This document shows, piece by piece, positions 48,184-61,300 of a DNA stretch of 64,000 nt (the first letter of the stretch is position 1; each line of letters opens with the position of its first letter). Below the pieces are notes generated by a model. That model was given only the letters and a program-made list of their open reading frames with translations. It was not told the origin of the DNA and searched no databases. A program made the translations under genes and the position numbers. The stretch is from Phytoseiulus persimilis (taxonomy: Eukaryota; Arthropoda; Arachnida; Mesostigmata; Phytoseiidae), in contig CM075102.1 of assembly GCA_037576195.1 (NCBI GenBank), positions 42,776,745-42,840,744 of the forward strand, written 5' to 3'.

Positions 48184-48312
48184 ATGCTCGTTCTCCGTCG
48201 ATCTGTTGTGCCTGAAATCGTGGCACCGAGTTCTTTGTGCTCATGCTCTTTCCGTAGCGGCCTGTTCGCCTCTCTGTACCGCCGCCGCTGCTACATTTTC
48301 TGCTGCTTGTAA
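48184..48312 (+). CDS. Small ORF (42 aa) in a compact TATA-to-poly(A)-signal unit
   Basis: This is the first ATG after the proposed start site. It begins MLVLRRSVVPEIVAPSS and is Cys-rich at its end (CYIFCCL). An AATAAAG word follows about 150 bases later, giving a possible transcript of roughly 340 bases. The upstream leader is made of GTCC/GTCG tetranucleotide words. No family is recognised; it might equally be the leader of a longer transcript or chance. Confidence 0.13.
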   Translation: MLVLRRSVVPEIVAPSSLCSCSFRSGLFASLYRRRCYIFCCL

Positions 48313-48318
48313 ATAGCA

Positions 48319-48334
48319 GCGAGCGAGCGAGCGA
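48319..48334. repeat. GAGC tetranucleotide tract
   Basis: Four GAGC/GCGA-type units in series. Confidence 0.88.
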
Positions 48335-48458
48335 ACAGCCATCCGACCGGTTTCTTTCGGTCGGAGACGAAACCATCGTTTTAGTCGGCTCTGAACAACA
48401 ACGGCAGCGGCTGCGATTCTCTGGCTGAAGTCGACATGGTTGCGTTCGAGAAAGCACA

Positions 48459-48465
48459 AATAAAG
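48459..48465 (+). terminator. Possible polyadenylation signal
   Basis: AATAAAG lies downstream of the small ORF. A GT-rich region follows at about 48490-48520. It is listed only because of its position in the compact unit. Confidence 0.18.
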
Positions 48466-51400
48466 AATATACTCGTTCATCTTCAGACCGTGTTTTCAGA
48501 ATCCTTGACTCTTGTTTTCTCAACGCTCTGATCATCCGGAATGGGTAAATGTGCTGATACCGAGTTGAACGATTGCACTGGCTGCGCAAGAGTTCAATCC
48601 ACACAATATCGTACGCGGATGATCCAGAGCTCCAGCACAGTCAGCTTGAAGGCAGCCTCACGTTATCGGAGTCGAGCGAGTTCGGAAGCGCCCAGCCCGA
48701 GTTTCGAGTCCAGCGGATGGAGAGCCGCGGAACCGTTTTCGGAGTGATCAGGGCGCTCAGAACCCACGGTGCCGCAGTCCGGGAGCTATCAAGGCACGTT
48801 TGCACGTTTTTGTGCTGACGAGCTAATCACCCAGCACTCCGCTGATTATGACTCTGCGGACGGAAAAACTGTACATGGAGCGGTCGAATTCAGCCAAACG
48901 CCGTGTATCCTGCCAACCGGCTTCAACTTCCTCACGAACGCGGAAGCGGACGAGCTTAGTAATCTCCCGGGAGAGTTTGCAATTTAGAGCGTCCACATTC
49001 CTGTCTTTTGATTCCAAGAACTCTGAAGTCGTCGCTGCGAGCAAGTTATCTCAGACGCCGCTCTGCGCAACCCGCGGTGCTCTGAATAATTCCCCTCCCC
49101 CTCCCCGACCCGAACGGAGTGCGGAGGTTTGGTGCAACTCCAGGAAAATGAACCTCCTCGCTGATTTCACACATTTTTGTGCTTGCCTCGGTGGCTCTCT
49201 TTCCGCATGGAGCTCACTCGCAAACAGGCCTGGGATCAGAGTGAGCAAAAATGCGAACGCCAGCAGCGCCCTCGTCCACACTGAGTTTCACGAAATCGGG
49301 TATCCTACATTTTCGGGTACCCCCATCTGAAGCGTCCCCCTTTTCTGGTCATATACTTCCACCTCCGAGTTGAGAGCGGGGGCTCTTATCGTCTGTTTCC
49401 CGCCGTGTGTCCCCAGAGGAGATTCTCAATCGTGTTGCTTGGTGGAGAGCAGTTAACCCCTTCATTCCCCCACCCCTTCCCCCCGCCAGCACCCACCCCC
49501 CGCCTCTACGTGCTTGCTGCCATCCTAGCTGGCGTGGCAGCAGCATCTGTTAGGGTTAACTCATGATCCTTGGCTCGACAGACTAACAGTCTCGGTAGAG
49601 ATTTGAAACACATAGGCGCTCCCACCACTGGCACGGCCGTCGTCACAGCAGCACCACGAGCACTGCGGGCATGGCGACCACGGTGATGAGAACAACTGCG
49701 AGGACGACAACGAGAGCAAGCTTCTACAGCTACCCGGCAACCTATCTGGGAGTGGGTCGCTTTCGAACTGCTCCTTCTCCTCTTAAAACTCCCCCACCCC
49801 CGCAAGTAGGCTCACGACAACGACGAGGACAACAGCGGCGACGAGATATATCCTCCGAATCCCTCAGGAGAGCAGCAAGGAGGAAGGTGCAGCAAGGAAC
49901 CAGAGGAGAAGGAAAGCGGATCGACGCGAGGCACGCAGACTGACAGAAGGACCGACAGACGGAGGAGGCCGGCAGGCGCCTAATTCAGACTTTCGGCCTA
50001 TTAAACACATAGAGGAACTTGAACCGTTTCGCAGCCGCTGCAAGCTCCATAGATGGACTCGCGCGAAGTCCGACCGACAGAGAGACGGCTGGACGCACAT
50101 ACAGACTGATAAACTACTCGTCCCGCCGGTCTCCGAGCCGGCCTTAGTCACTCGCACACTTGGGATCCTGTCGTCGAACTGATTGCAATCCAAGCGATCT
50201 GGCAATCAACAGAGAGTGCTTATGACCCGATCGGCTGCGTGCCCGCCTGCCCACCGACGACACGACAAGGTGCCTGCCCGCTCGTCAGCTCTGAACAAAT
50301 TGGATGTTTGTCGAAACTCTGGGGCCCGTCATGTGATTGGAGCTCAACTCCCGCGTCTACGAAGCACTCACACAATGGGTACGGCGCCGCGGACGGCCAC
50401 GGCGACGGTCTACGGCCCCCGTGGCCGCGCGGCGCCTCGATCTTCGAGTGTTTTATTTACCTTTCGCTTCGAGCTCGCGTTTATGCTTCCGTCATGAAGA
50501 GCGCCAATCTATACGGGCATGAGCCCAGCAGGAAACTGTGAAGAACCGTTGAGGGCCGAGCCAGCGCCGCGCCGTGTTATCGCTGCAAAACGTGCGACGG
50601 ACCGATTACGTCAGTTTCGTTATTGTTGTGACGAACTCGCCTTGGCACAAGATCGGCAGCCGAGTCGTCGGCGGGCGGGCGGGCGAGCAAGCGCGCGTCA
50701 GAGCGAGCTCGGCAGCCAAGCTCGGCAAAGTTTGTCTTCCTTCTCTTCTCGGTCTCCCAACGATTTTTCTGGAAACGATTATTCACGTTTTGCGTCGAAG
50801 AGAAAGCGAGCAAGGATGAGAATACGGACGAGCGACGGCCTAGCGGGCGGGCGAGCGAGCAATGAGAAATGGAAGAACGAAAAAAAAGAGTTAATTTCAG
50901 CGCGTATTCGAGTTCCGTGCCAGATCTTCGCTGCGCCGCCGACAGCCTCGAGAAGGCCGATGAAATCGATGTTTGAATTTGGCGCGTGTGGACGTAGGAT
51001 AGCATGAAGGTACCTCGGATGACTTTCCAGTATGAAGCCTCAGCCTGATTGCTTTCCTGTTCCAAGCTTTCGCTTCATGGCTCGGAACTCTTCGTGGATG
51101 TTCCTGATGCTCGAGGAAAGCTCTCACACCTTTCCATCTCATGCGTCGCGCCCGCCGCCAGCTCCATGGAAGCGTCATTCGCTGTGGAAGCATCTTGGAA
51201 AAGTGTTCCAGATGTACTTCGTTGACCTTGAGACTGTTTTTCTAGTTTGGCAAGCAGCTCAGAAAACTCTCGATATCTCACAGTCGCGAGACTAAAACGC
51301 AGAAGTCTAGGTGGCTGATTTCCGTCGACATGCAGTGTACTGATGGGTGTTGAACGTCGTAGTTTTAAAGTTGTGGCGCATATGGACCTGGTGGGGTGGT

Positions 51401-51712
51401 CCGTAGGATCGAGAGTAGCCTCCAGTCTCGTTTTTTCCATCGTTGTCGCTGTTGTCCATGGAGCTGTCGGCGCCTCTACCGTCGTGACATTGTAGTCGAG
51501 TTTCGTATGGCATACTATGTCGACAGATGCTCCTCTTGCAAGCCTTGAGGTGGTCTCTAGCGAATGCGGCTGCCAGGAGCCTGCGCACCAGAAGGTGGCC
51601 TGACCAGAGTGAGCTCGATGTGGGTCTGTGTGGCACTCTGTCAGTCGAAAGCCGATCGGTCAGTCCGCCAGGTAGGCACTCTATCGGTCAGGCCGATTGG
51701 CCGGCCGCACTG
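48466..51712. other. No convincing gene
   Basis: The region holds a GCGG tract at 50669-50686 and C-rich stretches near 49.1 and 49.5 kb. Frames of 160-162 codons lie at 48848-49330 and 50519-51065 on overlapping strands. A YADD tetrapeptide in the plus frame 48573-48818 is not accompanied by other reverse-transcriptase motifs. Confidence 0.4.
50669..50686. repeat. GCGG tetranucleotide tract
   Basis: Imperfect GGGC/GCGA units, about four copies. Confidence 0.88.
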
Positions 51713-51745
51713 TTTAAAAGCCTGTCCACCAAGATTTCGCAGTCG
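51713..51745 (+). promoter_or_regulatory. Candidate core promoter (TTTAAAAG plus CAGTC initiator)
   Basis: A TATA-like TTTAAAAG is followed 28 bases later by TTCGCAGTC. It stands just after GGCCGGCC-rich sequence, as several other TTTAAAG boxes in this window do. Confidence 0.25.
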
Positions 51746-51759
51746 TCAATATATTCTGT

Positions 51760-51930
51760 ATGTTGACGTCTGCGGCTGTTCAAAGCTTCCCCTTGTTGAC
51801 TATACGAACGGAGTCTGTCGGTGTGTCGTCCCTCCTTTGGCTGGCTTCGTTCGTTGGTTCGTTCCTGTCAAAGGGGGTGGTATCGCCTGGCTGGCTGGCG
51901 AACTTGCTCACTGGATGGCTGGCTGGCTGA
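51760..51930 (+). CDS. Small ORF (56 aa) behind a TATA-like promoter
   Basis: The ATG lies about 19 bases downstream of the proposed start site. The peptide starts MLTSAAVQSFPLLTIRT, has a hydrophobic middle (SSLLWLASFVGSFLS) and ends in residues encoded by GGCT repeats (GWLAG). A single membrane-spanning segment or signal anchor is possible. The C-terminal repeat coding and very short leader make a real gene uncertain. Confidence 0.14.
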   Translation: MLTSAAVQSFPLLTIRTESVGVSSLLWLASFVGSFLSKGVVSPGWLANLLTGWLAG

Positions 51931-51960
51931 ATGGCTGACTGACTGACTCGCCGACTGGCT
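51886..51960. repeat. Imperfect GGCT and GACT tetranucleotide cluster
   Basis: GGCT triplets, then GGAT/GGCT, then GACTGACTGACT, with interruptions. About 75 bases share a 4-bp rhythm. Confidence 0.9.
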
Positions 51961-54900
51961 GTTTCGTGTGTTGCCGGTTGTTCCACAACGAAGCTCTAGA
52001 GCGAGTCCGCTTTCGGCGCTGGGTTCGCGCGGAGGTAAACCAAAGAAAATATTGTGGGAACGTCGTTGCAACTCTTTGCCGAGCTCATCCAGCTGCACTC
52101 CGAGGTCGACGAGGATACTTCCTTCGGGGAACGAAGGAAACGGTCGAAAGCCCGAGCGCTCGCTGCCTGAAGTTGATTTGATTCAACGCGACTCGGATCT
52201 GCTGGGACTGTTGATTGATTGAATGTCCGGGTCAAGTTGATCAATGGAAGCATAGCGATTGATGGATGTCTGTATCAATGGAGAGCCGGTGAAGGAGCAA
52301 CAGACGTCCTGAAAGGCAGCAAACGAGACGGAATGACAGGCGGAGAAACCTGGGGAACGTTTTCCCGCGGAGGCAACCGCCCTGAAAGTGCGCGGCCGGC
52401 TCCACAATTCCATGAATGACTCGGGAATATGGATGGGCTGAGTATGGGTGAAGCTCGAATGAACCGCCAACTTCCCAAGAGAACCTAAGATGAGCGAGTG
52501 GGAAGTGCGGAGGGAGAAGGCCCGAACCGATAGAGGGGCTCGTCATCAGAAATTGAAGAGTTTTGCTCCGATGATGAATCCGATCAAAGGCGAAGGGAAC
52601 AATCTAGGCCCTGGGATCGGTCCGGCGGAACCCGAATCAGCTGGAGCAGAATCTGCGCGAAGGTAGCGAAGGCGAGAAGAAGCGGAATTTCCGAACCCTT
52701 GACAGCAGTCCCTCCCTCCTCGACCCCATCGGTCCTTTCGTTCGACCGCTATTCGCACCGAGGAGCTACGGCGCAGAAAGAAAGGCGCGGGAGTGTATGT
52801 TTGTTATACGATGGCATCTGGCCCACTCACAATCTACAAACAGCCCTTCTACCTCTTTGTAGGTCCCCTGGGGAGTCGGGCGGTGTGCTCTCGCGCACGC
52901 TGGAGCGTTGGATAGAGAGTTGTATGCTCGGCTGGATGGCGATCCTCGTCCTCACTGATACGGCATCGTTCAATGCTACTCCGCCGGCGGGAGCTGCAAA
53001 CTCCGAGGAATAGAAGGCAGATCCGTTTTATGTGAATCCTCCCGACGCTTGCTCGCGGGAGGTTAGCCCTGTCCGTGTGCTGCCTACCGGGCTCCTCGAA
53101 CCTCCCGAGCTCGTATAGCTGAACGCCCGGTAAGCCCGAGCTGTCGAGCCGAGAGTTCGGTTTGGATAGATCTTGGTAAATCGAGTAGAACGGAGCGAGA
53201 GAGGTCATTCCGCTTCTCGAGCACATTTCGATTCGGCTCCAGAATCCTTGCTGGTTCTCAGGCGGGCGAACGGCCGATTCCGGTCGGTCGTTTGCGACGT
53301 TTGAATCTTAGTAACAAGTTACTCCCTCCTTGGCGGGAGTTTCGTTAGCGATCCCGTGCCGTGCCCGCACGGCCAACAGCTTGCAGCGCCCACAAAGCGG
53401 CTCTTCATTGTGGAAACCACGCCGTTGGAAGTCGCGGAGAAAGCTTTGAATGAACGAGGAACGATCCGAGCGGTTACTCCGCTCACCAACCAACCCTGTA
53501 TTGTCGCAGCAGAAGTCGGAGTCACTGACGGTGTCACCGATGCAGTCGCTGGCAGTCGCTCGACGGGTCGCTGAGCTTCGAACGATAATCGCAGTCATCA
53601 TCAGCAGCATAAGCGTTTTTGCATAAAACCCATTGTGGCCGTCGTAGACGTGGTTCGACTGTCGAACATCGAAAATCCATCGTAGATGTATGAAGGGTAG
53701 ACAAGAGGGAAAGGGCGGAACTCATCCGAGCGCACGTTCACCCGTCACAGACCAGTTTCTGCCGCCGACTACAGTAGATTGGTCAAGACCGGAATTACGC
53801 GGCTTGGAAAGAACGGCCGTTGGAAGATTGCCGGAGTCCCGCAGCTTCAATTTATCCGTCGGTTTCCCATCAACCCCACGATCCAAACGTGGATATTTCA
53901 CGCTGCCAATCTATCACTACACCGAACCAGGGCGACGCCAGCCAAGGATGCAACAAGCCTGGAGACGATAATGGGCCGTGCACTCCATGCCGGAATTCCC
54001 TCGAATTGTTTTCTTGAAGACTCCTGCAGTCAGATCCTCGTTTTCCACGATAGATCATCAGCGAACAGTTCATCCAGTCCAGTCCAAATGGGATCGTTTC
54101 CCCGTGCAAGCGCTTCTCTGGCGAAGAGCCTCCGACAACAAACCGTGAACGAACGAGATTCCGCATGAGCTCCCTCGTCTGAACTCGGGAGGAGTCGCAG
54201 GTTTCGGGGACTCTTCCGGGGTCAAACCGGGACAAACTCCAGAAAATCTTTGACGTCGTCGCAGAATGAATCGGAATCCAACATGAGACGTGATAAGGTC
54301 GAGATCGCAGGAAATGAAGAGTTGTTCAATTTATTCCGTTGGCTTCCTGACTAGTGGGATCGCAAGTTCCCAAGGACCAGAAGATACAGGATACACGAAA
54401 CAGGGGTGGGTGTATCGGGACGCCAGCTCCTTTGTACCACACAGGAACAATAAAACGGAGCAGCAGAACCACCTGCCGTCTCCTGAGCAGGCGAAGAGCG
54501 AGCCTCTTTCAGACTTATTGGCGCGAGCTTGGTTGCACTCCACATTGCAATTCGAAACCTATCAGGACGGGTTCGAGGGAGGAACACCACGCCAAATGAA
54601 CGATATCACGTGACACCCGATCGAGCCAACGACTGAGAGAGACAAGAGCACAACCTTGCGCCAAACTTGACTGCGTTTCGCGCAACGCTTGGAATCGGGA
54701 AGTTTCCTGTCCGACCGCTTCTTCGATCAGCTCTCTAGAACAGAGCACCTTCGTCGTCGTCGCCGTCTCGAAATGAAAGCAATATCGAGCTGAATTCCGT
54801 TTGTGTCACCAGACGTGTTCTCGAGAGCTCAATGTGCCCGACGCGAGGCCCCGCGCGTTGGTCAGGATCGGCCGGGGCCGAAGCTTCACGCTGATGGCGA

Positions 54901-57900
54901 TCTCCGTCGCATAACTTCCTAACGACATGCGGAACAGGACGGCGACCGCTGAAGAAGACAGCGGGTCGGGAGGGATGGCGAGACCAAGAAGAATGAGAGA
55001 TTTTCGGGGGCGTACGCGCAACGAGGTGGTCATTGGGAGTCTGAAAGGGACAGAAGGGAGGCGGGAAGAAAGGAATGCCGAAAGCGCGTAAGCAAACCGG
55101 TGAAGCCTACGGAAAAAGACGAAGAAACGCAGAGAATGTTCCGCCACCGTCGACTTCGTGGTGAAGTCGGAGAAGTGTTGCTGATGGCGTCAGCTATAAG
55201 CTGGCATTGTTCGTCGGCTGCTTCGTGCCTGCTCCCCTAGCTAGCTTGTTCCCTACGAGCGTGCCAACTTCATCTATTCCTCCATCTATCCGTCCGAAGC
55301 ACCGCCATGAAAGCCGATCGCAAGTAAAAGCCAGTCAGTCCGGCAGTCATCCATCCGTCTATTTATCTGTGTTTCTACTTTCTATGGCAGCTCGGACATC
55401 GCTCGGACGAGGGTGACGACTACGATGACAACGACCATGCTGATGGTGCTGGTGGCTCGCCGGCTCGGACCGTCATCTACCGGAATAACGACAAGTCTGG
55501 TGATGCTGCCGCTGCCGTCATTCTCGAGCCCGCTCCGACCGCTTCTTGTGACTGTTGCCAGAAAAGCTCTTTTCCTCCCCGTGGAGAATAACAGAGCAAC
55601 ATTCATTTGACGACAGACCTTAAAATGTTTTTTCTCTTTCTGGTCCCTACCACTTGGTTGGTAGATCCACATCGGGTGCCGCGGTCGGCAACATCGCTTC
55701 GGTTCCCATCCGAACGGTAGATGCGTGTTTGGTTGCTTTCTCGCTTGCCTTTCCACTCCGCAGGTCGGTGCTCCGGCCGCCTCGGGTAGATGATGCGCTC
55801 AAGAACGATTTTCCACGACAATCTTCTGCGCTATCCCGCTCGCTCGGCGAGCCTTCAACAATATCACTCATTCATCCATTCATCCAGCCCGCCGACCGTT
55901 TAGCCGTCCGCATGCTGAACGATTGAACTCCTTCCTCGAATCTGCCCGTCTAGCCATGGAGTGTCTCGGAGCAGTTGTTGAACATTGTTTCTAAATTCCT
56001 GTTCTCACAACTGACCGCTCTGGCGCTCTTATTTTTCGTTTCCTCCCGTTTTTCTCCGAGATAACGTCAGGGCCGCTGACGGGAAGTCGACACAGTTCGA
56101 TCCACCGACAACTAATAGCACTTTGGGACAATGCTGTTTCCATCAAAGTTTTCGTTCCTTCTGTTCGCGTATTGTTCCGACATTTTCCGGAGAACATTTA
56201 CCAGCGCCACAAGCAGCTCTGTTATTTATTCGTGTGTCAGAAAAGTTACACTGGAGCGTTGGATTGGTTGCCGTGCGACCGAGTGATTTTTCTCAAAGCG
56301 ATGGCGAGCCTGAGACTGAAGCACTGCGCTCGCGAATGTGATTATCGTTATCGAATTAGACAGAAGTAATCTAAGTCTGGGAAAGGAAAACACATATTCA
56401 GCGACGCTCCCCGAGAAGCGGCTCCTGCGCTGGGAGATGAATATTTTCCCGAGCTCACGTTCACAAAATGAACCATCACGGGAAACGGTGGCCCGAACCT
56501 CAGCTGATCCGATTTCCCAGCTGACTTCGCACTGACATTCGAAAACTGATCAGAAACCGATCAGCTGAAGAACCGTGCCGAGAGGTCTCGCCGGATGCGG
56601 TGTCTCAAGTGATTCATAAAACGCTCGGAGGATGCTTACGTCCAGTGCATAGGTCCTACGCAGCTACCGCGAACTGCGGAAAACTTCAAGCAAGCTGAGA
56701 GAGAGCGCTCTCAAGCTGAAAATTATTACCAATGAAGCTCCTCAAGCTCAAGGACTACGGGGCTGACGAGCGCCGCGGTCGTCGCCCGCGGAAAACCCTT
56801 GGAGACGCGTGCAGAAAAACTACCGGGAAACCTTGCCTGCTGAACCTCCTCAAAACCACGAGCTGGCACATTTCTCGAGAAGGCATTCTTCCACGGGAGT
56901 TGTTATGATGACGGTGGTGGTAATGTTGGGCTCCGGCCTCTGTGAGCTCGCTGTGTGTCTACGAGCCCCGCCCTTTTAAATGACGCGAATTGTCATGGTG
57001 GACGTTGACGTAGATGCTCTAAGCGGCAGATCGGTGAGACGGCCGCTCAGCCCCCAAGACGCAGCGTAGACGAAGTTTTCCCATGATCCTGTGGATTCAC
57101 CGCTCGGAAAAGAGTGAGCAGAGTTTCGAGCGATTCTCACTCGAGTCGCGCTCAAGAGCTTTGTTCGTGATTGTCCCAGATCGCGGCTTGCAGTCCATTG
57201 CAAGACGGAGACGGATCGAGTGATCGCCGACATCGTTCTCATCGTTTTCTTCCCGGGCGATCACCTGCGATGCTTCTTTCTTCCTTCCCACCCCGCCCGA
57301 TTCTCACTCGCATCTGGTGAAACGCTCAGGATCGTATTCCGCTCGTCATGCCTTTGGAGCGAATGCATAATTTCGTTCGTTGTCTGCAGCCGATACTTCT
57401 TGCTCATTTTTCCCAATCGGTGATAGTCGATCCAACCAGATCCCGAAAGTTGAAATCATCAGGCTTCGATAGCCTCTCGTTTCCGTAGGGGCGACTGATC
57501 CTATTCTGTTCTCTCAGAAGGGCTTTCTGTACTGCTCGAGCCAGGTATGCATTCGCGTCGAGGAGCGTTCCGTTGGGAGCCCGAACGAGGTCCAAAATTC
57601 AGTTGTCCCGAAGTTGCGAAATGTCGGTATTTTCCAGTAGTGGGGCTTCCGACTCTTCTCATTACGTCCCAACACCGGTGATCCTCTGAATTCTCGCGGG
57701 GACACCGTACACACGTCGAATCATGCAGCTCATGCGAGGTGTTCGATTGCTCACGATTTCTACCCGGACTCGTCGTAAGCCTTCAACTCGTGTCGGAAGT
57801 GGGGCTCAGAAATGTTTGCTCCCCGCGGTTCTAGCAGGAGTTCCGCTGTGGAAAAGTGGAAGGGCAGAACGTAACGCTTTGCGGGATCGTTTTCGTCCAA

Positions 57901-58026
57901 TATGAGCGAGTGAATGGCCGAGTTAGTGAGTGAATGGGACGACCATGTGCGCCCCTTAAGTGGCGAGATCCGCGTTCGAGGCATTTACATTCCCAACCGA
58001 TGTCTGCGACGGCCGGCGTGCTAAAA
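51961..58026. other. No convincing gene across 6 kb
   Basis: Short frames only. The plus frame 53305-53574 (about 90 codons, FIVETTPLEVAEKALNERG) is the most coherent, with a minus frame of 100 codons across it. CATT/CATC words occur at 55868-55890. No splice model with agreeing phases was found. Confidence 0.4.
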
Positions 58027-58097
58027 GCAACAACGACTGCGGCCGCAACAACGACGGCAACAATAACAACTTCAACAACAACGACCGCAGCAGCAGG
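58027..58097. repeat. Imperfect CAA/CGA/CAG trinucleotide tract
   Basis: About 24 trinucleotides, mostly CAA with GAC, AAT and CAG variants. It encodes Asn/Thr/Gln-rich peptide depending on the frame. Confidence 0.88.
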
Positions 58098-58375
58098 AAT
58101 GAGAGATGTGGCAGCAACAGTGAGATACATCAGTGGTCAGAGTCGCCGCGATGGAAGCAGAACCACCTTCGGCAACACTGCAAACTTAACCCGCCTACCG
58201 AGGCCATTATGGAGCCAAGGCGCTGCTATCTGACGCACAACCTCTCATTACGACGAACTGCACCTTCATGTCCGATAGCGGAGACTAGATGGCTATGGAG
58301 CTCTGTCAGGCAAGATACAAACTTTCTCCGTTCTCGTTTCTGCAGGCAGGCAAGGCTGTCGGTCGTCGAGTCCGA

Positions 58376-58396
58376 CCGCCCGCCCGCCCGCCCGGC
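58376..58396. repeat. CCGC tetranucleotide tract
   Basis: Four to five CCGC/CCCG units, continuing as GGCCAACCGG. Confidence 0.9.
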
Positions 58397-61300
58397 CAAC
58401 CGGCGCGGTGGTCGCGAAAGAGCGAAAAACGGGGGATGAGGGCGGCTTGCGAGTTCGCCAGCGGGCCAAACGACGGGTTCCTGAGCGAGTGCGCCGAGAG
58501 GAACAACCTGCTAAGCGGGACCCTTCTGGAGGAGGGGAGATCGTTTCCCTCACTCGCTACAACTTTTGAAGTGCCGATACTCAACAAGTATGCAGAGAGC
58601 CCGAAACGGGCCCGTTCTCAACCGCTCGCCCGTCCTCACATCCTGTAATTCTATCGGCCACGATGAAACTGCTCCACTGCTACATGAAATCGTCGACTTG
58701 GACAACTTCACTTCTCGCATCGTGCCGTCTTATCGCTTCGACTGCGGGCGCCGCTGCAGCCGATGTTGCTCTCGCCGCCGTTGGTGCTCTGGCTCTCTTC
58801 GCTGGCGGCGCTGGAGCCACGTAACCATTCGTTACGTGCGAAGTTCAGATTGTTACTCGATAAGATAAACAGGCGACCGGATATTTTTCACTAAGGAATC
58901 GTTAACGGAATCACTTTGCTTCTTGTTGTCGTTGTAGGACCGAACATTCAAAGTGAGACGACAAAATGAAAGAAATGTTCATATGGGAGTAGTATCATCA
59001 AAGTAGTATCACCGGCTCGCTACATGAAACCTCCGCTCGAGGTTGAGGGAGCCTCTTCAGGATCTGAGTTTGTCCACAGCGTCACGGGAACACGCGAGCT
59101 CTGTATTAGAGATCCTCCACCTCTCCATCCTTCCCGTTCCAATTTTCCTCCGGTTCAGACCTCGCGAGCGCTCGGCTGTTGGGGTAGCGGCATTGTCCTT
59201 GTGGTCGATTGGTTCAACATCGTGCAACGGCCTTTCCGCTCCCTCCTAGACTGAGCTCACACCGAAGATTTCGGTCACGGCGGATCGGAGACTATTGACA
59301 TACTCATCGGAATCCTCAACTTATGAAGGAGACGTTCTGAGAGGAATCCCCTCATATTTTGCAAGTCATCCCCACTGCCTTATCGGATCGGGTCGCTCGC
59401 TGTCAGCTAATAAACACAACCGAGATATGAAACGCTAAGCTCGACACAGAACAAATAAAGATGTCAACTTCAGTGGCTGACTGAATTTTGATCTCAGCGA
59501 AAGAGAGGAGCCACTGACAACATCACTCGGAGCGAGCGGTCGCCAGACCGACCAGCGAGACGGCTAGTGGCTCCCCACTTTTCTTCAGTTTCGAAGCAGC
59601 GACATTATACGAACAGTTTAAATGTGATGTCGTAAATCGACGCTTTAGGACGACAGTTTCTATCCGTCGCCAGCGTCGGTCTCCCTCCTCCTCGCAGTGC
59701 GACATCTCAGCGGATCTGCGATCTCGGTCGCACACTAAAGAAAAGCCTTTCGGCAGCTAGCGGAGCGGCGCGCTTTATATATTTCGCCTCTGTCTTTATT
59801 TTTCCGCTCTCTGAGCTCTTTGAGTTTGGGCTTAGGAGGAATTACTCCGAGTAAAGCATGTGCGCAACGGCTGGCACGCTTCTTCCGGTCCAGAAGTGGC
59901 GTCGTATCCGTCCGCCATCATCACGAGGACTCTGAGTTGGTCTGCCCAGTAGGTTCGGCACTTGAGAGACTCGCAATCCTGGCTGGATGTCTGCCCGCTA
60001 CGTGACCGACCTCGGTTCGGAGAGATTAACAGCTACAGAATAGACAAGCACGCTACAATCTTACATACGGGATCGAGAACTATCCGAGTGCGAGTCCGAC
60101 GTCCGGAACTCGTCAACAAAAGTGCTGCATGGGAGCGGTGCGCCATCTGAACAAGATTGGGTGGGTTTCTCCGATGAGAAGCTCAATCGCGATGGTTGGA
60201 GCCGGTTTCCCGGACCCTTTGCGCGGAATATCAGGGCGCGCGTCTCGATCGCCGGGAGGCTCTCAAACGAGCTCGGGATTCCCAGCTTCGCTCTCTCCAG
60301 GAAGCGGGACCCGTTCCTGTGTATTCATCACGTGATCCTCTGCAAACCCCCAGCTCGCGTCGTCTGCTCTTCGCGCAGTGTTCCTACACTCGGTATCAAT
60401 GCTTGGCGAACTGATTAGCTTGGAAAACTTCCAAATATCTCCCCAGAGACTCCTGATTCGAGTCGGGCTTCTTCTACATGCTGATTCGGCCTCGATGGCC
60501 GGGAACGGTCCTTCAGTGATCTCGGTTCGTGACTCCGAGCGGTCTCGGCAGATCTTCGAGAACTCCCCGCTCGCTTTTCCGGAGTCCTGTTCCGTCGGGC
60601 TGAGCGTTTCCAGCGTATGCATGTCGATATTTTTTCCCGGTTGTATCTGAGCACGTTGCATCGGTGCTCGAGATGAAGAGAATCATCGCTTGGATGGAGT
60701 CGAACGCTCAGGATGAAGATGTATGACGTGAATCCTCCACGGAGCGTCCAATTACGGGAACGTTTCCGGATGACAAAACTAATACGTGGGAGCATTGCGA
60801 AGCGGTTCGATACGCTCCGAAACGCGCATCAAATCTGAACATTGCCGGCTCGATTCGAGCACGTATCGCCGCTGCCGTTGATGTAGTGACCTCCGGGCGT
60901 GTTGCCGTCAATCATTCCCCTCCCGCGTGAAACAGCGCGATGTTCGAGGAGAACGTGCCGTTATTTCGGAGAGCGTTCCAAAAGTATCTAATTACCAGCT
61001 CAGAAAGTACACTTCGGATTGATTTCGGCCGGCTAGTGACGCGAGCCTAGTTTTTTGGATGCCCCATTGTTGAGAATAATTATTGTGACGGCTGAACTTT
61101 TGACAACTGCGGGCGCTCGGCTCCGGGAAAATCTCTGGCATCGATCGCACGCGGGCGCTCCCCGTGAGACGGGCGGAGCACGAGAAAAGCGCAGAACGCT
61201 AAGCTCCCGGAGCTGAAAACGCGTTCTGCTATCCTGCACGAGTCCGAACGATCCGAGCGAGGGCTCTCTCTGTGAGTTTCGGGCTCTTTCATGACTGCTC

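Noticed and set aside
47912..48604. 230-codon minus-strand frame
   Set aside because: It is Ser/Arg/Thr-rich, includes translated GTCN repeats, has no domain, and overlaps the better TATA-initiator unit on the plus strand.
48573..48818. YADD tetrapeptide suggesting a LINE reverse transcriptase
   Set aside because: No other reverse-transcriptase motif lies at the expected distance in this frame or its neighbours, and a four-residue match is likely by chance in 64 kb.
53305..53610. Bacterial-looking plus frame (FIVETTPLEVAEKALNERG) suggesting horizontal transfer
   Set aside because: It is only about 90 codons, has no ribosome-binding or operon context and no recognised family, and the minus strand is equally open.
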